NCBI RefSeq assembly: GCF_014655595.1
Contig: NZ_BNBL01000001.1
Location: 1,280,310-1,344,309, forward strand
Reading direction: 5' to 3'
Source: Streptomyces griseocarneus
GTDB taxonomy: Bacteria > Actinomycetota > Actinomycetes > Streptomycetales > Streptomycetaceae
Length of the DNA stretch: 64,000 bases
Numbering within the stretch: position 1 is the stretch's first letter; the number at the start of each line of letters is the position of its first letter. The position numbers were made by a program, and so were the translations under genes. Under the pieces are notes generated by a model, which was not told where the DNA came from, did not search any database, and was given only the letters and a program-made list of their open reading frames with translations. Shown here in pieces: positions 47,001 through 56,171 of the stretch.

Positions 47001-48160
47001 AGGTGGCGTCGCTGCTGCCGGAGCACATGGTGCCGTCGGCGTTCGCCGTACTGGAAGCCTTTCCGCTGACACCGAACGGCAAGCTGGACCGGGCCGCGCT
47101 GCCCCGCCCCGACCACGCGGCGGGAGCGGGCTCCCGTGCGCCCCGCACGCCGGAGGAATCGACGCTGGCGGGCCTGTTCGCCGAGGTCCTGGGCCTGCCC
47201 GAAGTCGGTGTCGACGACAGCTTCTTCGACCTCGGCGGACACTCGCTGCTCGCCGCCCGGCTCATCTCCCGCGCCCGCACCGCACTCGGGGCCGGGCTCG
47301 GCATCCAGGACCTCTTCCAGGCACCCACCCCTGCCGGGCTGGCCGCGCGACTCGCCGCGGACGACGCGCACGACTCGCTGACGCCCCTGATCCCCCTCCG
47401 GGCCGGCGGCGGGATGCCCCCGCTGTTCTGCGTGCACCCCGGGGCCGGGATCGGCTGGGTGTACTCGGGGCTGCCCGCACACCTCGGCCCCGACCGGCCG
47501 GTGTACGCCCTCCAGGCAAGGGCGTTGCGCGACCCCGACGCCCGCCCGGCGAGCGTCGCGGCCATGGCGGAGGACTACGCCGACCTGATCCGTACCGTCC
47601 AGCCGGCCGGCCCGTACCACCTCCTCGGCTGGTCGTTCGGCGCGGTCGTCGCGCACGCCGTGGCGGTCCACCTCCAGGCGCGGGGAGCGGAGGTCGCCGA
47701 ACTGGTGATGCTCGACGGCTACCCCGCCGATCCCGGCGCGGAGGAACGCCCCCCAGGGGACGCGCGGGCCGAACTCCTCGCGTCCCTGGGCTGCGCGGTG
47801 GCGGACACCCCGATCGACGAAGCCGAGTTCGGCCGGCTGGCAGGCGCCCCGGACGGGCCGCTGGCCGGCCTCGGAACGGACGTGATCGCGGCCGTCGGCG
47901 AGGCGTTCGTCCACCACGGCACGCTCGCGGACCACCACCGTCCCGGCCGCTTCCACGGCGACGTCACCCTCTTCACCGCGGCACTCGACGCGGACGCGGA
48001 CGCGGGCGCCGACGCCGACGTCGTCGGCTCCGAGTCGTGGCGGCCCTACGTGACGGGTCACATCGACCGGCACGACCTCGCCTGCGCCCACGGCGACATG
48101 ATGGCCGAGCAGCCGCTCGCGCGGATCGGCGCGGTCCTCCGGTACAGGCCGGCCCGATGA
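41063..48160 (+). CDS. NRPS, C-A-T-C-A-T-TE (termination)
   Basis: A 2365-residue synthetase. C4 about 1-443 (HHIACDG), A3 452-930, T4 975-1043, C5 1056-1500 (HHIALDG), A4 1512-1975, T5 2030-2097, TE 2113-2365 ([11 protein letters not shown], Ser in GWSFG, His near the end in the HGDMM segment). A3 pocket reads D-T-E-D-L-G-L-V-D; A4 reads D-A-D-G-E-G-F-V-D. Both are acidic and differ from codes I know; A3 is near A2 of the previous protein. The first C domain starts almost at the N-terminus. GTG 41063 is preceded by AAGGAG at 41052-41057, so the longer frame is rejected. TE type cannot be judged: hydrolysis and cyclisation are both possible. The stop overlaps the MFS start. Confidence 0.94.
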   Translation: MFPVSFAQRRLWFLNRMAETGAAYNCPLAVRLRGPLDRAALAGALDDVAGRHELLRTVFPESDGEPVQHVLDRRPRLTTVATTENRLPDDLAEAAGHIFDLTVELPVRAELFALSADEHVLSLVIHHIACDGWSWAPLLGDLSQAYAARRTGTAPLWEPLPVRYVDYTLWQRELLGAEDDPDSPLTQQLRFWQEALAGIPAELSLPFDRPRPAVASYAGGSVPVELDAALHARLSELARLSGCTLFMVLQAGLAVLLSRLGAGTDIPIGTPVAGRADEALDDLVGFFVNTLVLRTDVSGDPSFLELLSRVREADLAAYEHQDVPFERVVEALNPDRSLARHPLFQVMMTLENGSGTALTLPGVAAEEQPVGWDIAKFDLTADFQERRDGEDRPAGISGWLEYAADLFDPETAENLAASLTRVLRQLAADPFRPVGEAEPMSDEDRERVLAGWNDTARPVPEAMLPQLFEDRVARTPDATAVVHGDTVLTFAELNARANRLAHALAERGAGPESVVALALPRSEESVVALLAVLKAGAAFVPVDLEYPAERIALLLEDAAPALVVTDSATAGSLPAADGTHRVLVDDPATARYPHGDLGCEVRPGNAAYIIHTSGSTGRPKGVLIDHAGLRNLYAHHRAGVIARAEEMHGPRPLRVALTASLSFDTSWEGLLWMVAGHELHVIGDDIRRDAGAMTRHVAEAGIEVLDVTPTYAEQLVEEGLLADPRHRPKVFLLGGEAAGATLWTRVREADGTLCYNLYGPTECSVDALWWDAARSERPLVGLPLDNTRVYVLDRTLRPVAPGVAGELYIAGVSLARGYLGRPALTAERFVACPFAVGERMYRTGDLVRWGRDGALEFLGRADEQVKIRGFRVEPGEIEAALVRLPGVARAAVTVREDGPGGKRLVAYVVPVADRTVEAAGLRRELATTLPDHMVPSACVVLDSFPVTPNGKLDRKALPLPDYAAGAGSRAPRTPREDILASLFAETLGLPEAGVEDNFFDLGGHSLLATRLISRARTALGVELGIRDLFRTPTVAGLAAGLDRFGPARPALRAADRPAELPLSFAQRRLWFLSRTGQGVNYNCPFALRLRGPLDRAALAAALTDVAGRHEALRTVFPEVDGEPCQRVLPAEAATVELDVIDCGPAGPGDVLERSVAEEFDLAQRPPVRATLFALGEDEHVLALVVHHIALDGWSWGPLFRDLAQAYEDRTRGSAPGWEPLPVQYADYTLWQRELLGKENDPDSVASRQLEFWRKHLAGIPSELPLPFDRPRPAVASYAGGSVPVELDAALHARLLELARSNGCTLFMVLQAGLAVLLSRLGAGTDIPIGTPVAGRADEALDDLVGFFVNTLVLRTDVSGDPGFVELLSRVREADLAAYEHQDVPFERVVEALNPDRSLARHPLFQVMFQLQETADDTLSLAGLDVCDEPLRFDAAQFDLTVDVQERRDAEGGPAGISGSLHFAADLFDPRTAADIAAALARVLGGLAADPARPVSAADPLSAEDHDRMLVRWNDTGLPVPPATVPELFEAQVARTPQATAVVHEDSALTFSELNARANRLARRMVRAGAGPERVVAVALPRSEESVVALLAVLKSGAACLPVDTGYPAERIALLLEDAAPALVVTDSVTADRLPLGDTPRLLADDPATAAEPAGNLGRGVRPGNAAYIIHTSGSTGRPKGVVTDHAGLRNLYAFHRAGVMTRAEEAYGARPMRVALTTSLSFDAFWDDLLWMVAGHELHVIGDDVRRDAGALVRHVADARIDVIGVTPTHAEQLVEEGLLDRPPRVFEIGGEAAGSALWHRLRQVDGMLSFNFYGPTECTVDALWWDLADSARPLVGRPVANTRAYVLDAALRPVPPGVAGELYIAGAGLARGYLNRPALTAERFVACPFASGERMYRTGDLVRWDRDGVLEFLGRADEQVKIRGFRVEPGEIEAVLARIPDVAGAAVSVREDGPGGKRLVAHVVPVSGRTLEVAALRREVASLLPEHMVPSAFAVLEAFPLTPNGKLDRAALPRPDHAAGAGSRAPRTPEESTLAGLFAEVLGLPEVGVDDSFFDLGGHSLLAARLISRARTALGAGLGIQDLFQAPTPAGLAARLAADDAHDSLTPLIPLRAGGGMPPLFCVHPGAGIGWVYSGLPAHLGPDRPVYALQARALRDPDARPASVAAMAEDYADLIRTVQPAGPYHLLGWSFGAVVAHAVAVHLQARGAEVAELVMLDGYPADPGAEERPPGDARAELLASLGCAVADTPIDEAEFGRLAGAPDGPLAGLGTDVIAAVGEAFVHHGTLADHHRPGRFHGDVTLFTAALDADADAGADADVVGSESWRPYVTGHIDRHDLACAHGDMMAEQPLARIGAVLRYRPAR

Positions 48161-49386
48161 AGGGCTCCTTGCGGCACCGTGACTTCCGGCTGCTGTGGGC
48201 GGGGGAGTCGATCAGCCAGGCCGGCAGCGCGGCGACGCGCGTGATGCTGCCGCTGATCGCCGTGGGCACCCTGCACGCGAGCTCGATGACCATGAGTGTG
48301 CTGAACGCCGCCGCATGGGTGCCCTGGCTGCTGATCGGCCTGCCCGCCGGGGCCTGGGTCGACCGCATGCGCCGCCGCCCCGTGATGATCGTGTGCAATG
48401 CCGTCTCGGCGGTGCTGCTCCTCTCCGTGGCGGCGGCCGCCTGGCTGGACGCCCTCTCGGTCGGTCAACTGCTCCTGGTGGGCGTCCTGTCCGGCACCGC
48501 CGACGTCTTCTTCCGTGCGGCCTACAGCGCCTACGTCCCGGCCCTGCTGCCGCGCGAGGACCTCGCGGACGGCAACGCCAAGCTCGAGACCAGCGAATCG
48601 GCCGCCGACGTCGTCGCGCCGAGCGCGGGCGGCGCGCTCGTCCAGGCCGGGGGAGCGGTCTTCGGGTTCCTCGCGGACGGGCTGAGCTTTCTCGCATCGG
48701 CACTCATGCTGACCCGGATCCGGGTGCGGGAGGGCCCGCCGGGCGGTGAGCGACGCAGGGCCCCCGCCCTCGGCCCGGAGATCCGCGAAGGCCTCGCCTT
48801 CCTCGTCCGGGACCCCTATCTGCGGACCATCCTGCTGTGCGACGCCGGCATGAACCTCTTCCTCGCGGGCACCCAGGCGCTCTCGATCGTGTTCCTGAGC
48901 CGCACGGTCGGCGTCGACGGCCGCACCATCGGCGTGCTGATCGCCCTCGTCGGCCTCGGCGGGGTGCTGGGCGCCGTCGTCTCGCCCCTGCTGGCCCGCA
49001 CGTTCGGCACCGCCCGGGCCGTGCTGCTGTGCGCCTTCTGCGGCGGCCCGTTCGGGCTGCTGATCCCCCTCACCACCGACGGCACGGGGCTGGCGGCCTT
49101 CCTCGTCGGGGACTTCTGCCTCACCGCGAGCATCGTCGCCGGAAACGTGATCATCGTCAGCTTCCGGCAGGCGTACTGCCCGCCCGGGATGCTCGGCCGG
49201 ATCAGCTCCAGCATCCGCTTCGTCATGTACGGAACGGTCCCGGTCGGCAGCCTCCTGGGCGGCGCCCTCGCCACCGCCCTCAGCGACCGCGGCGCCCTGT
49301 GGATCCTCTACACGGGCAACGCCCTGTGCGCCCTGCTTCTCCTCCACGGCCCGGTCCGCAACCGCAGGGAGCTGCCGGTGGGGTGA
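48157..49386 (+). CDS. MFS transporter, probable peptide exporter
   Basis: A 409-residue major facilitator protein with about 12 helices. [20 protein letters not shown] and the cytoplasmic [10 protein letters not shown] loop after helix 2 are the usual signatures of the DHA-like enterobactin/macrolide exporters. ATG 48157 overlaps the NRPS 3 stop by four bases, so it is the last gene of the operon and very likely exports the peptide or gives self-resistance. The 40-base gap to the convergent SARP gene ends the cluster on this strand. Confidence 0.88.
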   Translation: MKGSLRHRDFRLLWAGESISQAGSAATRVMLPLIAVGTLHASSMTMSVLNAAAWVPWLLIGLPAGAWVDRMRRRPVMIVCNAVSAVLLLSVAAAAWLDALSVGQLLLVGVLSGTADVFFRAAYSAYVPALLPREDLADGNAKLETSESAADVVAPSAGGALVQAGGAVFGFLADGLSFLASALMLTRIRVREGPPGGERRRAPALGPEIREGLAFLVRDPYLRTILLCDAGMNLFLAGTQALSIVFLSRTVGVDGRTIGVLIALVGLGGVLGAVVSPLLARTFGTARAVLLCAFCGGPFGLLIPLTTDGTGLAAFLVGDFCLTASIVAGNVIIVSFRQAYCPPGMLGRISSSIRFVMYGTVPVGSLLGGALATALSDRGALWILYTGNALCALLLLHGPVRNRRELPVG

Positions 49387-49426
49387 ACTTGCGGGCGAAC
49401 GGGCGGTGAGGCCCGGACCGAGGTGA

Positions 49427-52400
49427 TCAGGTCCCGTCCGGGTGCTGCGGCACCGCCCCCGGACGGGACCCGGCCACGGCGTCCGCCATCGTCCCCGCGG
49501 CCTCTCTCAGCCCCCGGTACAGCTCCGCGGCCTGCGCCAGGTGCGCGTCGGCCGCCGTGTCCTCGCCGCCCACCGCCCGCAGGGCCCTGCCGAGAGCCTC
49601 GTGGCTGCGCGCCATCAGCAGCGGTTCCTGGGCCAGCCGGGCGCCGGCCAGGGCATCCCGCGCGGTGTCGACGGCGGCCCCGGTGTCCCCGGTCGCCAGG
49701 AGAGCCTCGGAGAGCCGGAACAAGCACTCCGTCTCGTTGCGGGCCTGGCCGCTGGACCGGGCACGTTCCAGCACCCGGCGGTACAGCGCGGCCGCCGCCG
49801 CGTGGCCGCCACCGCGCAGCAGGCAGTCCGCCTCCGTCAACATCACCCTGATCAGCCACTTCTCGTCCTCGCTCCGGGTGAAGACTCCCGTCAGCTCCCG
49901 GCACCGCGCCGCGATGCGGTCCAGGTCCGTCCGCCGGTCCGGATCCTCGACCTCGATCTGGAGCAGGACGGTGCGCCGCCGCGCGACCAGCTCCCGGTCG
50001 CCGCTGGCAGCGGCCAGGGCCACCGACCGCTCCGCGAAGGCGCGGGCCGACGCGAAGTCCCCGACCTGGAGGTCCAGTTCGGCCAGCATCGCCAGCGTGA
50101 ACAGCACCAGCAGGAAGGGCCGGTGGCCGTCGCCCGGCGCGGGAACGCCATCGAAGATCTCCAGGACCTTCAGCAGGTGTGCCCGTGAGCGGCGGAGGGA
50201 CTCGGGGGAGGAGTGCTTCTTGAGGATCACTCCCGCCGCGTAGTGGGCGGTGCCCGCGATGTTCCCGCCGCAGTGCGCCAGGGCGGCAGGGACCAGCGCG
50301 CTCGCGGCCTGCGCGAGCGGCGCCAACGGCACGACGTCCTCGAAGCAGGGCACGAGCGTGACGATGTCCACGGCCAGTGCCACCGCGTCGGGGTCGCCGC
50401 TGGCCGCCGCCTGCTCGACGACCGCGGCCAGCGTGGGCAGCGCACCCTGCATCCACACCATCGCCTCGCGCCCGCTGCCCACCTCCGCGCCCGCCGACCG
50501 CCGCGGGTGGATCTCCGCGGTCAGCGGCCCGGCCAGCGGCTGAGTGGCCCGCACCGCGGCCACGACGCTGGCACACAGGTAGTCGGCCGCGCGGCGCACC
50601 ACCGCACGGCGTTCCCCTTCGGTCAGCTCAGCCTGTGCCTTCGCCCGTGCGTACGCGCCGACCAGGTCGTGGAACTGGTAGCGGCCCGGTGCGCGGGTCT
50701 CCAGGAGCACGGCGTCGACCAGTGCTTCCAGCACCGTCTCGGCGTCCTGCTCCGGCAGTTCGAGAACGGCGGCCGCGAACTGGACGTCGAATGCCGCGCA
50801 GTGCGGGACGGACAGCGCCATGAACGCACGGGCCTGCCCGGGAGCCAGCTGCGAAGTCGACAGTTCGAAGACCGCCTGGACCGTCAGCTCACCCACCCGG
50901 AGCTCCCCGAGCAGCCTGGCCTGGTCCGACACCCGAGCCAGCAGCGTCGCCACGGTCCACGCGGGCCGCGCCGCCAGACGGGCCCCGGCCGCGCGCAGCG
51001 CCAGCGGCAGGTACCCGCAGGCCGCCGCCAGCGCCGCGACGGCACCCGGCTCCTCCTCGAGCCGCCGCGCCCCGGCGACCTTGCCGATCAGCTCCACGGC
51101 ATCGTCGGGACCCAGACCCACCAAAGGCACGGTGAGGACGGCGGGCATCGCCGCCAGGGCCCGGGCCGTGATCAGCACGGCGCACCGGGCCGCGCCCGGC
51201 AGCAGCGGTTCGACCTGCGCCACACTGGTGGCGTTGTCCAGCACGACCAGTACGGCGCGCTGCGACAGCATGGTGCGGAACAGTGCCGTGCGGTCGGCGA
51301 GCGAAACCGGGAAGCGCTCGTGCGGAACGCCCAGGGCCGTCAGAAAGCCCGCCAGGATCCCGGCCGGGTCGCACGGCGCACCGTCCGGCCCGCGCAGATT
51401 CGCGTACAGCTGACCGTCGGGATAGGCCCCGGCAACGGCGTGCGCCGCGCGCAGAGCCAGTGTGGTCTTGCCGACCCCGCCCATCCCCGTGATGACCGCG
51501 ACGGCGTGCTCGGCACCGCCGGTCAGCGCGGAGACCAGCGCGGATATCTGGTCGTGCCGCCCGGTGAAGTCGCAGGGCACGGGCGGGAGCTGAGCGGGCC
51601 CCCGCGGGCCCCGAACAGCCGGCCGCACCTGCTCGTCCCGCGAGGGTGTCCCCCCGTCCGCCACGGCAGGGGCCGCGAGGAGCGCCCGGTCCTCCGCCAG
51701 GATGGCCGCGTGCAGCTCCCGGAGGGCCGGCCCCGCCTCGACGCCCAGCTCGTCCGCGAGCACCCGACGGGCATCGTCGTAGGCCAGCAGCGCCTCGGCG
51801 CCGCGCCCGGAACGGTAGAGCGCCACCATCAGCGCACCGTGCAACCGCTCCCGGTACGGGTACGCCTCCAGAGCACGCAGGATGTCCGGCACCAGCTCCG
51901 ACGCGCGCCCGCACTCGAGCAGCAGCTCCAGACGGTGCTCCACCGCGGACGCCCGCTGCTCGGCCAGCGCACGCCGCTGGTCCTCCGCACCGGGCCCGGG
52001 CAGCCCCGCCAGCGCGGGGCCCCGCCACATCCCGAGCGCCTCCTCCAGACAGGCCACGGCGGCCAACAGCTCACCGTCCCGGGCCCGTTGCCTGGCCCGC
52101 GCCGTGAGCAGGCCGAACCGCAGCGCGTCGACACACTCCTCGGGAAGCCGCAGCACGTACCCGTCGGCCGTGGTCTCGATGACCGAGGACGGACGTCCCC
52201 CGCCGTCCGCGTCCACCCGGTCGAAGTGCGTCCGCAGCCGGTGCACATAGTTCACGACCACCCGCCGGGCGGTGGACGGCGGATCGTCGTGATACAGACC
52301 GTCGATCAACTTGTCGATGGTCACCAGGTTCCCCGCGCGCAACGACAGCGCCGCCAGCACGGTCTGCGGCCCCGGAGCGCCGGGCCGGGTGGCCGTCCCC

Positions 52401-52465
52401 TGCGCCGAAACGTACTGAACGGGACCGAGCAAACGGATGCGAGTCACCTCGTGCGGCGCGGGCAA
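49427..52465 (-). CDS. SARP-family regulator with NB-ARC and TPR-like domains
   Basis: A 1012-residue AfsR-like activator. Residues about 1-95 form the OmpR-type winged-helix DNA-binding domain (RIRLLGPVQ; YVHRLRTHF), about 100-250 the bacterial transcriptional activation domain (RERLHGALMVALYRSGRGAEAL), about 300-560 the NB-ARC ATPase (GMGGVGKTTLALRAA near 327, LVVLDNATS as Walker B), and 640-1012 helical repeats. SARPs of this size usually activate an adjacent biosynthetic cluster. It lies at the cluster's right end, convergent with the exporter, so the cluster has two pathway-type regulators. ATG 52465 is used; the start is probable but not tested by a strong ribosome binding site. Confidence 0.9.
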   Translation of the reverse strand: MPAPHEVTRIRLLGPVQYVSAQGTATRPGAPGPQTVLAALSLRAGNLVTIDKLIDGLYHDDPPSTARRVVVNYVHRLRTHFDRVDADGGGRPSSVIETTADGYVLRLPEECVDALRFGLLTARARQRARDGELLAAVACLEEALGMWRGPALAGLPGPGAEDQRRALAEQRASAVEHRLELLLECGRASELVPDILRALEAYPYRERLHGALMVALYRSGRGAEALLAYDDARRVLADELGVEAGPALRELHAAILAEDRALLAAPAVADGGTPSRDEQVRPAVRGPRGPAQLPPVPCDFTGRHDQISALVSALTGGAEHAVAVITGMGGVGKTTLALRAAHAVAGAYPDGQLYANLRGPDGAPCDPAGILAGFLTALGVPHERFPVSLADRTALFRTMLSQRAVLVVLDNATSVAQVEPLLPGAARCAVLITARALAAMPAVLTVPLVGLGPDDAVELIGKVAGARRLEEEPGAVAALAAACGYLPLALRAAGARLAARPAWTVATLLARVSDQARLLGELRVGELTVQAVFELSTSQLAPGQARAFMALSVPHCAAFDVQFAAAVLELPEQDAETVLEALVDAVLLETRAPGRYQFHDLVGAYARAKAQAELTEGERRAVVRRAADYLCASVVAAVRATQPLAGPLTAEIHPRRSAGAEVGSGREAMVWMQGALPTLAAVVEQAAASGDPDAVALAVDIVTLVPCFEDVVPLAPLAQAASALVPAALAHCGGNIAGTAHYAAGVILKKHSSPESLRRSRAHLLKVLEIFDGVPAPGDGHRPFLLVLFTLAMLAELDLQVGDFASARAFAERSVALAAASGDRELVARRRTVLLQIEVEDPDRRTDLDRIAARCRELTGVFTRSEDEKWLIRVMLTEADCLLRGGGHAAAAALYRRVLERARSSGQARNETECLFRLSEALLATGDTGAAVDTARDALAGARLAQEPLLMARSHEALGRALRAVGGEDTAADAHLAQAAELYRGLREAAGTMADAVAGSRPGAVPQHPDGT

Positions 52466-52983
52466 TTGCGACGTCTCCTACTATCCCGACGGGTTGCAGC
52501 CCATCATATGGGGCGTCATGTGGGGTGCCCTGTCCGGGCATCGGGGCGGCAGCCACCCCGTGCAACGGCAGGTATCGCCGGACAGATCACGGCCGGAGCC
52601 AGAGCCGGGACCGCGGCGCGGGTCACCGTGCCGTGAAAGACGTGTGTCTCCACTTGGATGGCCCGGGGGCGCGGCACACGGATCCGGTGCAGGACGGGGA
52701 CCATTCGCGGGGCGGCGCCCCAGTGCCCCGGCGGCGTGATCAGCAGGGCAAGTGGCCGCAGGCCGCCCTCGGCCGCCAAGCGAATCTTTGCGCTCAGCCC
52801 GCCGCGTGAGCGGCGAGAGCTTCGTCAACTCGGTGTGAGCGGAGGACCGCTCGACCGACACCATCCAGCGCCTCACCGGCCGCCGCCCACCGCACGGTTT
52901 CCGGGCGGTTTCCGAACGGGAGCTGTCTCTGCAGACGGCGCCGGAGACCACCCCGAGGCCCTCGGCTTCTACGAGGACATCGC
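52466..52983. other. Gap between SARP gene and CRISPR array
   Basis: 518 bases holding no intact gene. The left 100 bases include the SARP upstream region (an AT-richer patch near 52478-52510). The remainder consists largely of the transposase remnant described separately. No long hairpin or tRNA is visible. Confidence 0.5.
52620..52900 (-). pseudogene. Degenerate IS5-like transposase fragment
   Basis: Read on the minus strand, 52640-52806 translates to a segment with GGLSAKIRLAAEGG and RPLALLITPPGHWGAAPRM and then VPVLHRIRVPRPRA. This matches the middle of IS5-family transposases (pattern RSRGGLTTKIHLA..G..RPLA.....PGQ..DAP). Just upstream, a different frame gives WMVSVERSSAH, similar to the DDE-domain start (W-x-V-S-V-D-S-T). 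A stop and at least one frame shift separate them, and no start, end or inverted repeats are present. Recognition is from memory of the family, not from a search. Confidence 0.55.
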
Positions 52984-53990
52984 GGGACCACCCCCGCAGG
53001 CGCGGGGTCCACGCCGCCGTCACCCGATATGAGGACTTCCGGCTGGGACCACCCCCGCAGGCGCGGGGACCACGCGGTCCTGGCCGGTCAGGTAGCTCCT
53101 CTTGGGGGACCACCCCCGCAGGCGCGGGGACCACATGGCGCAGGCCCCGCCGGTGCGGCCGGCGGGGAGGGACCACCCCCGCAGGCGCGGGGACCACGCG
53201 CTCGGGGTCTACATCTGGTGGGCGACCCAGGGACCACCCCCGCAGGCGTGGGGACCACACGCGCCGTGCGGTGGTGGTGTCGTCCATCGGGGGACCACCG
53301 CCGCAGGCGCGGGGACCACAGCCGAGTGCGTCGGCGTAGGAGCGCCCGAGCGGGACCACCCCCGCAGGCGCGGGGACCACGAGCCGGTCAGGTGGTAGAG
53401 CATGCCCTGGGAGGGACCACCCCCGCAGGCGCGGGGACCACCCTGTGCATGGCGAACTCGATCGGCTCGACGCGGGACCACCCCCGCAGGCGCGGGGACC
53501 ACTTTTTTAAGTTCATCCTACATGTACCTGTCCAGGGACCACCCCCGCAGGCGCGGGGACCACCGGTATGCGATCGAGCGGCTGAAGCGCTATCAGGGAC
53601 CACCCCCGCAGGCGCGGGGACCACCACGAGGCACTCGGCCACCTCGAGGCCGTCGTGGGACCACCCCCGCAGGCGCGGGGACCACCGATCGACTCAACGC
53701 CAAGCAGCTACCGGCAAGGGACCACCCCCGCAGGCGCGGGGACCACACCGTCGGACGACCTGATGACGAGATCGGCGAAGGACCACCCCCGCAGGCGCGG
53801 GGACCACTTGATCGTCCAGCCGCTCACGCCGGTCACGTAGGGACCACCCCCGCAGGCGCGGGGACCACCGGTTTCCGGCTCTATGACACGTCGGGCAATA
53901 TGGACCACCCCCGCAGGCGCGGGGACCACCCGGCCGCCCATTTCGTGATGGTGGGGCGCAGGGGACCACCCCCGCAGGCGCGGGGACCAC
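52984..53990 (-). CRISPR. Type I-E CRISPR array, 17 repeats and 16 spacers
   Basis: Seventeen 29-base repeats. On the minus strand the unit starts GTGGTCCCCGCGC, continues CTGCGGGGG and ends TGGTCCC. Starts on the plus strand: 52984, 53045, 53106, 53169, 53230, 53291, 53352, 53413, 53474, 53535, 53596, 53657, 53718, 53779, 53840, 53901, 53962. Spacers are 32 bases except one of 34 (53135-53168). Variants: the leftmost repeat has T for A at 53009, the fifth a T at 53249, the sixth a G at 53300; repeats 14 and 16 differ at the first plus-strand base. Degeneration at the left and cas2 on the right mean transcription runs right to left. No spacer obviously matches other DNA in this window. Confidence 0.98.
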
Positions 53991-54109
53991 AAGCCGTGAG
54001 CTGGGCTTTTAGGCGGGCAGGGAATGGATTTCGATCGCTTCTTGCGAAACGGACATATTGAGACCGTTGAATGCTTGGGCGCCAGCCGGGAGCGCATGGG
54101 GTGGCCCTC
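53991..54109 (-). promoter_or_regulatory. CRISPR leader
   Basis: The 119 bases between the last (newest) repeat and the cas2 stop. They are clearly more AT-rich than the surrounding genes, especially 53998-54070 (AAAAGC, AATCCATT, CAATATG read on the minus strand). Position next to the least degenerate repeats and cas2 fits a leader with promoter and integration signals. I cannot point to exact -10/-35 boxes. Confidence 0.65.
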
Positions 54110-54475
54110 CTACCGACTTCCGAAGCGCCGTCGCTTCGCTGCCTTGCTCCAACCTTGGCGCGGCGGGCTCGGTGGTTTGCTCCCAGCCGTGGGGGGTGCC
54201 TGTGGGGAGGGGCGGTGGAGGAGGACGAGGCCTTCGTGGTCGGTGGGGTGCCAGGCGTGTTCATGGGTGGCGAAGGCAAAGCCTTGTTCGTTGTTGGTCT
54301 GGTAGGCGAGCAGGGCCCGGCCTTTGCCGCGGTACTGGCGGACCTCTTCCCAGAGGATGTCGCGTACGCGGGTGGTGGGAGAGCCGAGGAAGACGCCGGG
54401 GGAGATTTCGAGGAGCCAGCGGGTGAGGAATCCGCGCAGGCCTGCGGGGCAGTTGGCGAGGACGATGACGGTCAC
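54110..54475 (-). CDS. cas2: CRISPR-associated protein Cas2, type I-E
   Basis: A 121-residue Cas2e. MTVIVLANCPAGLRGFLTRW and EISPGVFLG are the signature start, followed by R-x-x-ILWEEVRQY and GRALLAYQTNNEQGFAFATHEH. With Cas1 it inserts new spacers at the leader end of the array. About 25 extra residues (PSPQAPPTAGSKPPSPP and a basic end) extend beyond the normal core. The GTG start at 54475 overlaps the cas1 stop (GTGA). Last gene of the operon, just before the leader. Confidence 0.94.
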   Translation of the reverse strand: MTVIVLANCPAGLRGFLTRWLLEISPGVFLGSPTTRVRDILWEEVRQYRGKGRALLAYQTNNEQGFAFATHEHAWHPTDHEGLVLLHRPSPQAPPTAGSKPPSPPRQGWSKAAKRRRFGSR

Positions 54476-55449
54476 CAGATGGGCTCCTCCCAGTTGCGGC
54501 CCTCGGTGGGGGCACAGTCATAGTTGCGTCCGCTTTGGACGAGCAGACCGCCGTCCGATTGGAGACTTACCTGGTCGGGCACGTCGTCTGTTTCCTGCGG
54601 GGGATGGTGTGCAAGGAGGAGGCCTTTGATGTCTCGTACGCAGCGGTCGAGCAGGCCGGAAGTGTTGATGCGGTCTCTGAGGGCACGGCGGGTGCGGGCT
54701 GCGACGTCTTCTTCGCCTTGGGCGGCTGCGTCGAAGGCAGCCGGGATGCCGATGTCGGTCTTATAGAGGTCGGCGATGTCGAGGACGAAGGAGCGTTCGT
54801 GTCCGGAGTGCACGAAGCCCAGTCCGGCTGCGCAGCCGAGTGCCGCCACGACGGAGTGGGCGATGCCGTACATGCATTGGGCGGCCGCGGTGACGGCCTG
54901 GTTGGCGGGGTCGCCGGCGGCGAAGTCACCGTGGTGGTAGTCGCGTCGGCGCCAGGGGACTCCGGTGCGGGTTGACTCGCGGCGGTAGCACTCCTTGACC
55001 CGGCGGCCCTCCATGTTGAGCAACTGCTGCCGTGTGCGGGTGGACGGGTCGTCGTCAGGGAAGCGCAGCCGGTACATGGCACGTGCGACGTCGAGGCGGC
55101 TGCGACGGTTGGCCCAGGCTGTGGCCTGCGCTTCTAAGAGGTGGGAGGAGCGGGTGAGGGCGCGGCCGCCCGCATAGAAGCGCACGCCGTGCTCGCCGAT
55201 CCAGACGACGCCGGCCCCGCATTCCCCGAGCACGGACATGGCCTGGTGGGTGACGCGGGTGCCCGGGCCCAGGAGAAGGGTTCCGATGGTCGCGGAGGGG
55301 ATGTGGGTGACGCCGTCCGCGTCCGTGGCCGTGATCGCGTTGTCCTCGCGGTGGACCGTGCAGCGTTCCAGGTAGACGAAGGAGATGCGGTCGCCGACCC
55401 GGGTCAGTTCGTGGGGCGTGGAGGTGCCGCGTCGGCCGACCGTGCTCAT
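54472..55449 (-). CDS. cas1: CRISPR-associated integrase Cas1, type I-E
   Basis: A 325-residue Cas1e. The metal-binding residues are E in LLNMEGRRVKECY near 145, H in SGHERSFVLDIADLYK near 215 and the following D. EHGVRFYAGG and HGDFAAGDPANQAVTAA are also conserved. It forms the Cas1-Cas2 complex that captures and integrates protospacers. The ATG at 55449 overlaps the cas6e stop (ATGA); an in-frame ATG twelve codons earlier is not needed. Confidence 0.96.
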   Translation of the reverse strand: MSTVGRRGTSTPHELTRVGDRISFVYLERCTVHREDNAITATDADGVTHIPSATIGTLLLGPGTRVTHQAMSVLGECGAGVVWIGEHGVRFYAGGRALTRSSHLLEAQATAWANRRSRLDVARAMYRLRFPDDDPSTRTRQQLLNMEGRRVKECYRRESTRTGVPWRRRDYHHGDFAAGDPANQAVTAAAQCMYGIAHSVVAALGCAAGLGFVHSGHERSFVLDIADLYKTDIGIPAAFDAAAQGEEDVAARTRRALRDRINTSGLLDRCVRDIKGLLLAHHPPQETDDVPDQVSLQSDGGLLVQSGRNYDCAPTEGRNWEEPIW

Positions 55450-56171
55450 GAGCCCTGGAGGGGGGTGAGGGTCATGAGGCCGCAACCATAGGCCTTGGCC
55501 TTGCCCAGCCCGTGGGTGAGGGTGCGGCGGAAGACGTCGACGTCGGTGACGCGCAGCCGACCGTCGAAGGTGACCCGGGTGAACCGGACCTGGTGACGGG
55601 CGACGGCTGCAGCGTCACTCTTGCGGAACTCCAGGGGCATCCGGTCGTGCACGATCACTTCGTGGGAGTGACCGTGTTCGGTCAGGCGGCGCTCGGCGGG
55701 GGTGTGTACGACTTCGAAGCCGCCACGTTTCTGCCGTTGGAGCAGCCAGCCGATCTGGTGGCGGGGAGTGACGTGCGCTGCTCGCTTCGTTGGGGTGTCC
55801 TTGGAATCCACTGGCCTGCGGATGTTGTGCACGGGGTTGGCGGTGAGCCGGAAGCCCCAAGTGCTGCCCGGGGTGAGGCGGTCGAGGAACTCGTCGTAGG
55901 CGAAGGTGGTCCATCCGGGCTGTTCCAGGCCGGGCCAGCCCGCTTCCTCGACGAGGTGGGTCAGGTCGGGCCGGCCCGGGCTGACGATGAACAGGTCGGC
56001 GCGGCCGCCGGCGGCCGGGTCCACTCGCCACAGCACGCGCGGCTCGGTGCCGTCGCGAGGCGGTGGGTCGGGGAAGGCCATGTTCACGGCGCCGTGCATG
56101 AAGTTCGGTGATCCGAGCAGCCGACGTGCGCCGGCACGTGCGGTGTTGATGCGGAAGCGGGTCAGGTACAT
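55446..56171 (-). CDS. cas6e: CRISPR RNA endonuclease Cas6e (CasE)
   Basis: A 241-residue crRNA-processing nuclease of Cascade. MYLTRFRINT opens it; FMHGAVNMAFPDPP carries the likely catalytic His near residue 26; HGLGKAKAYGCGLMTL near the end is the Gly-rich RNA-binding loop. It cuts in the repeat hairpin and remains bound to the 3' handle. The start is the ATG at 56171, sharing its A with the cas5 stop (TGATG). The longer in-frame extension lies inside cas5. Confidence 0.95.
   Translation of the reverse strand: MYLTRFRINTARAGARRLLGSPNFMHGAVNMAFPDPPPRDGTEPRVLWRVDPAAGGRADLFIVSPGRPDLTHLVEEAGWPGLEQPGWTTFAYDEFLDRLTPGSTWGFRLTANPVHNIRRPVDSKDTPTKRAAHVTPRHQIGWLLQRQKRGGFEVVHTPAERRLTEHGHSHEVIVHDRMPLEFRKSDAAAVARHQVRFTRVTFDGRLRVTDVDVFRRTLTHGLGKAKAYGCGLMTLTPLQGS

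Noticed and set aside
53029..53763. Proline/glycine-rich frames through 53029-54061 on both strands
   Set aside because: They are translations of the 29-base CRISPR repeats, not proteins.
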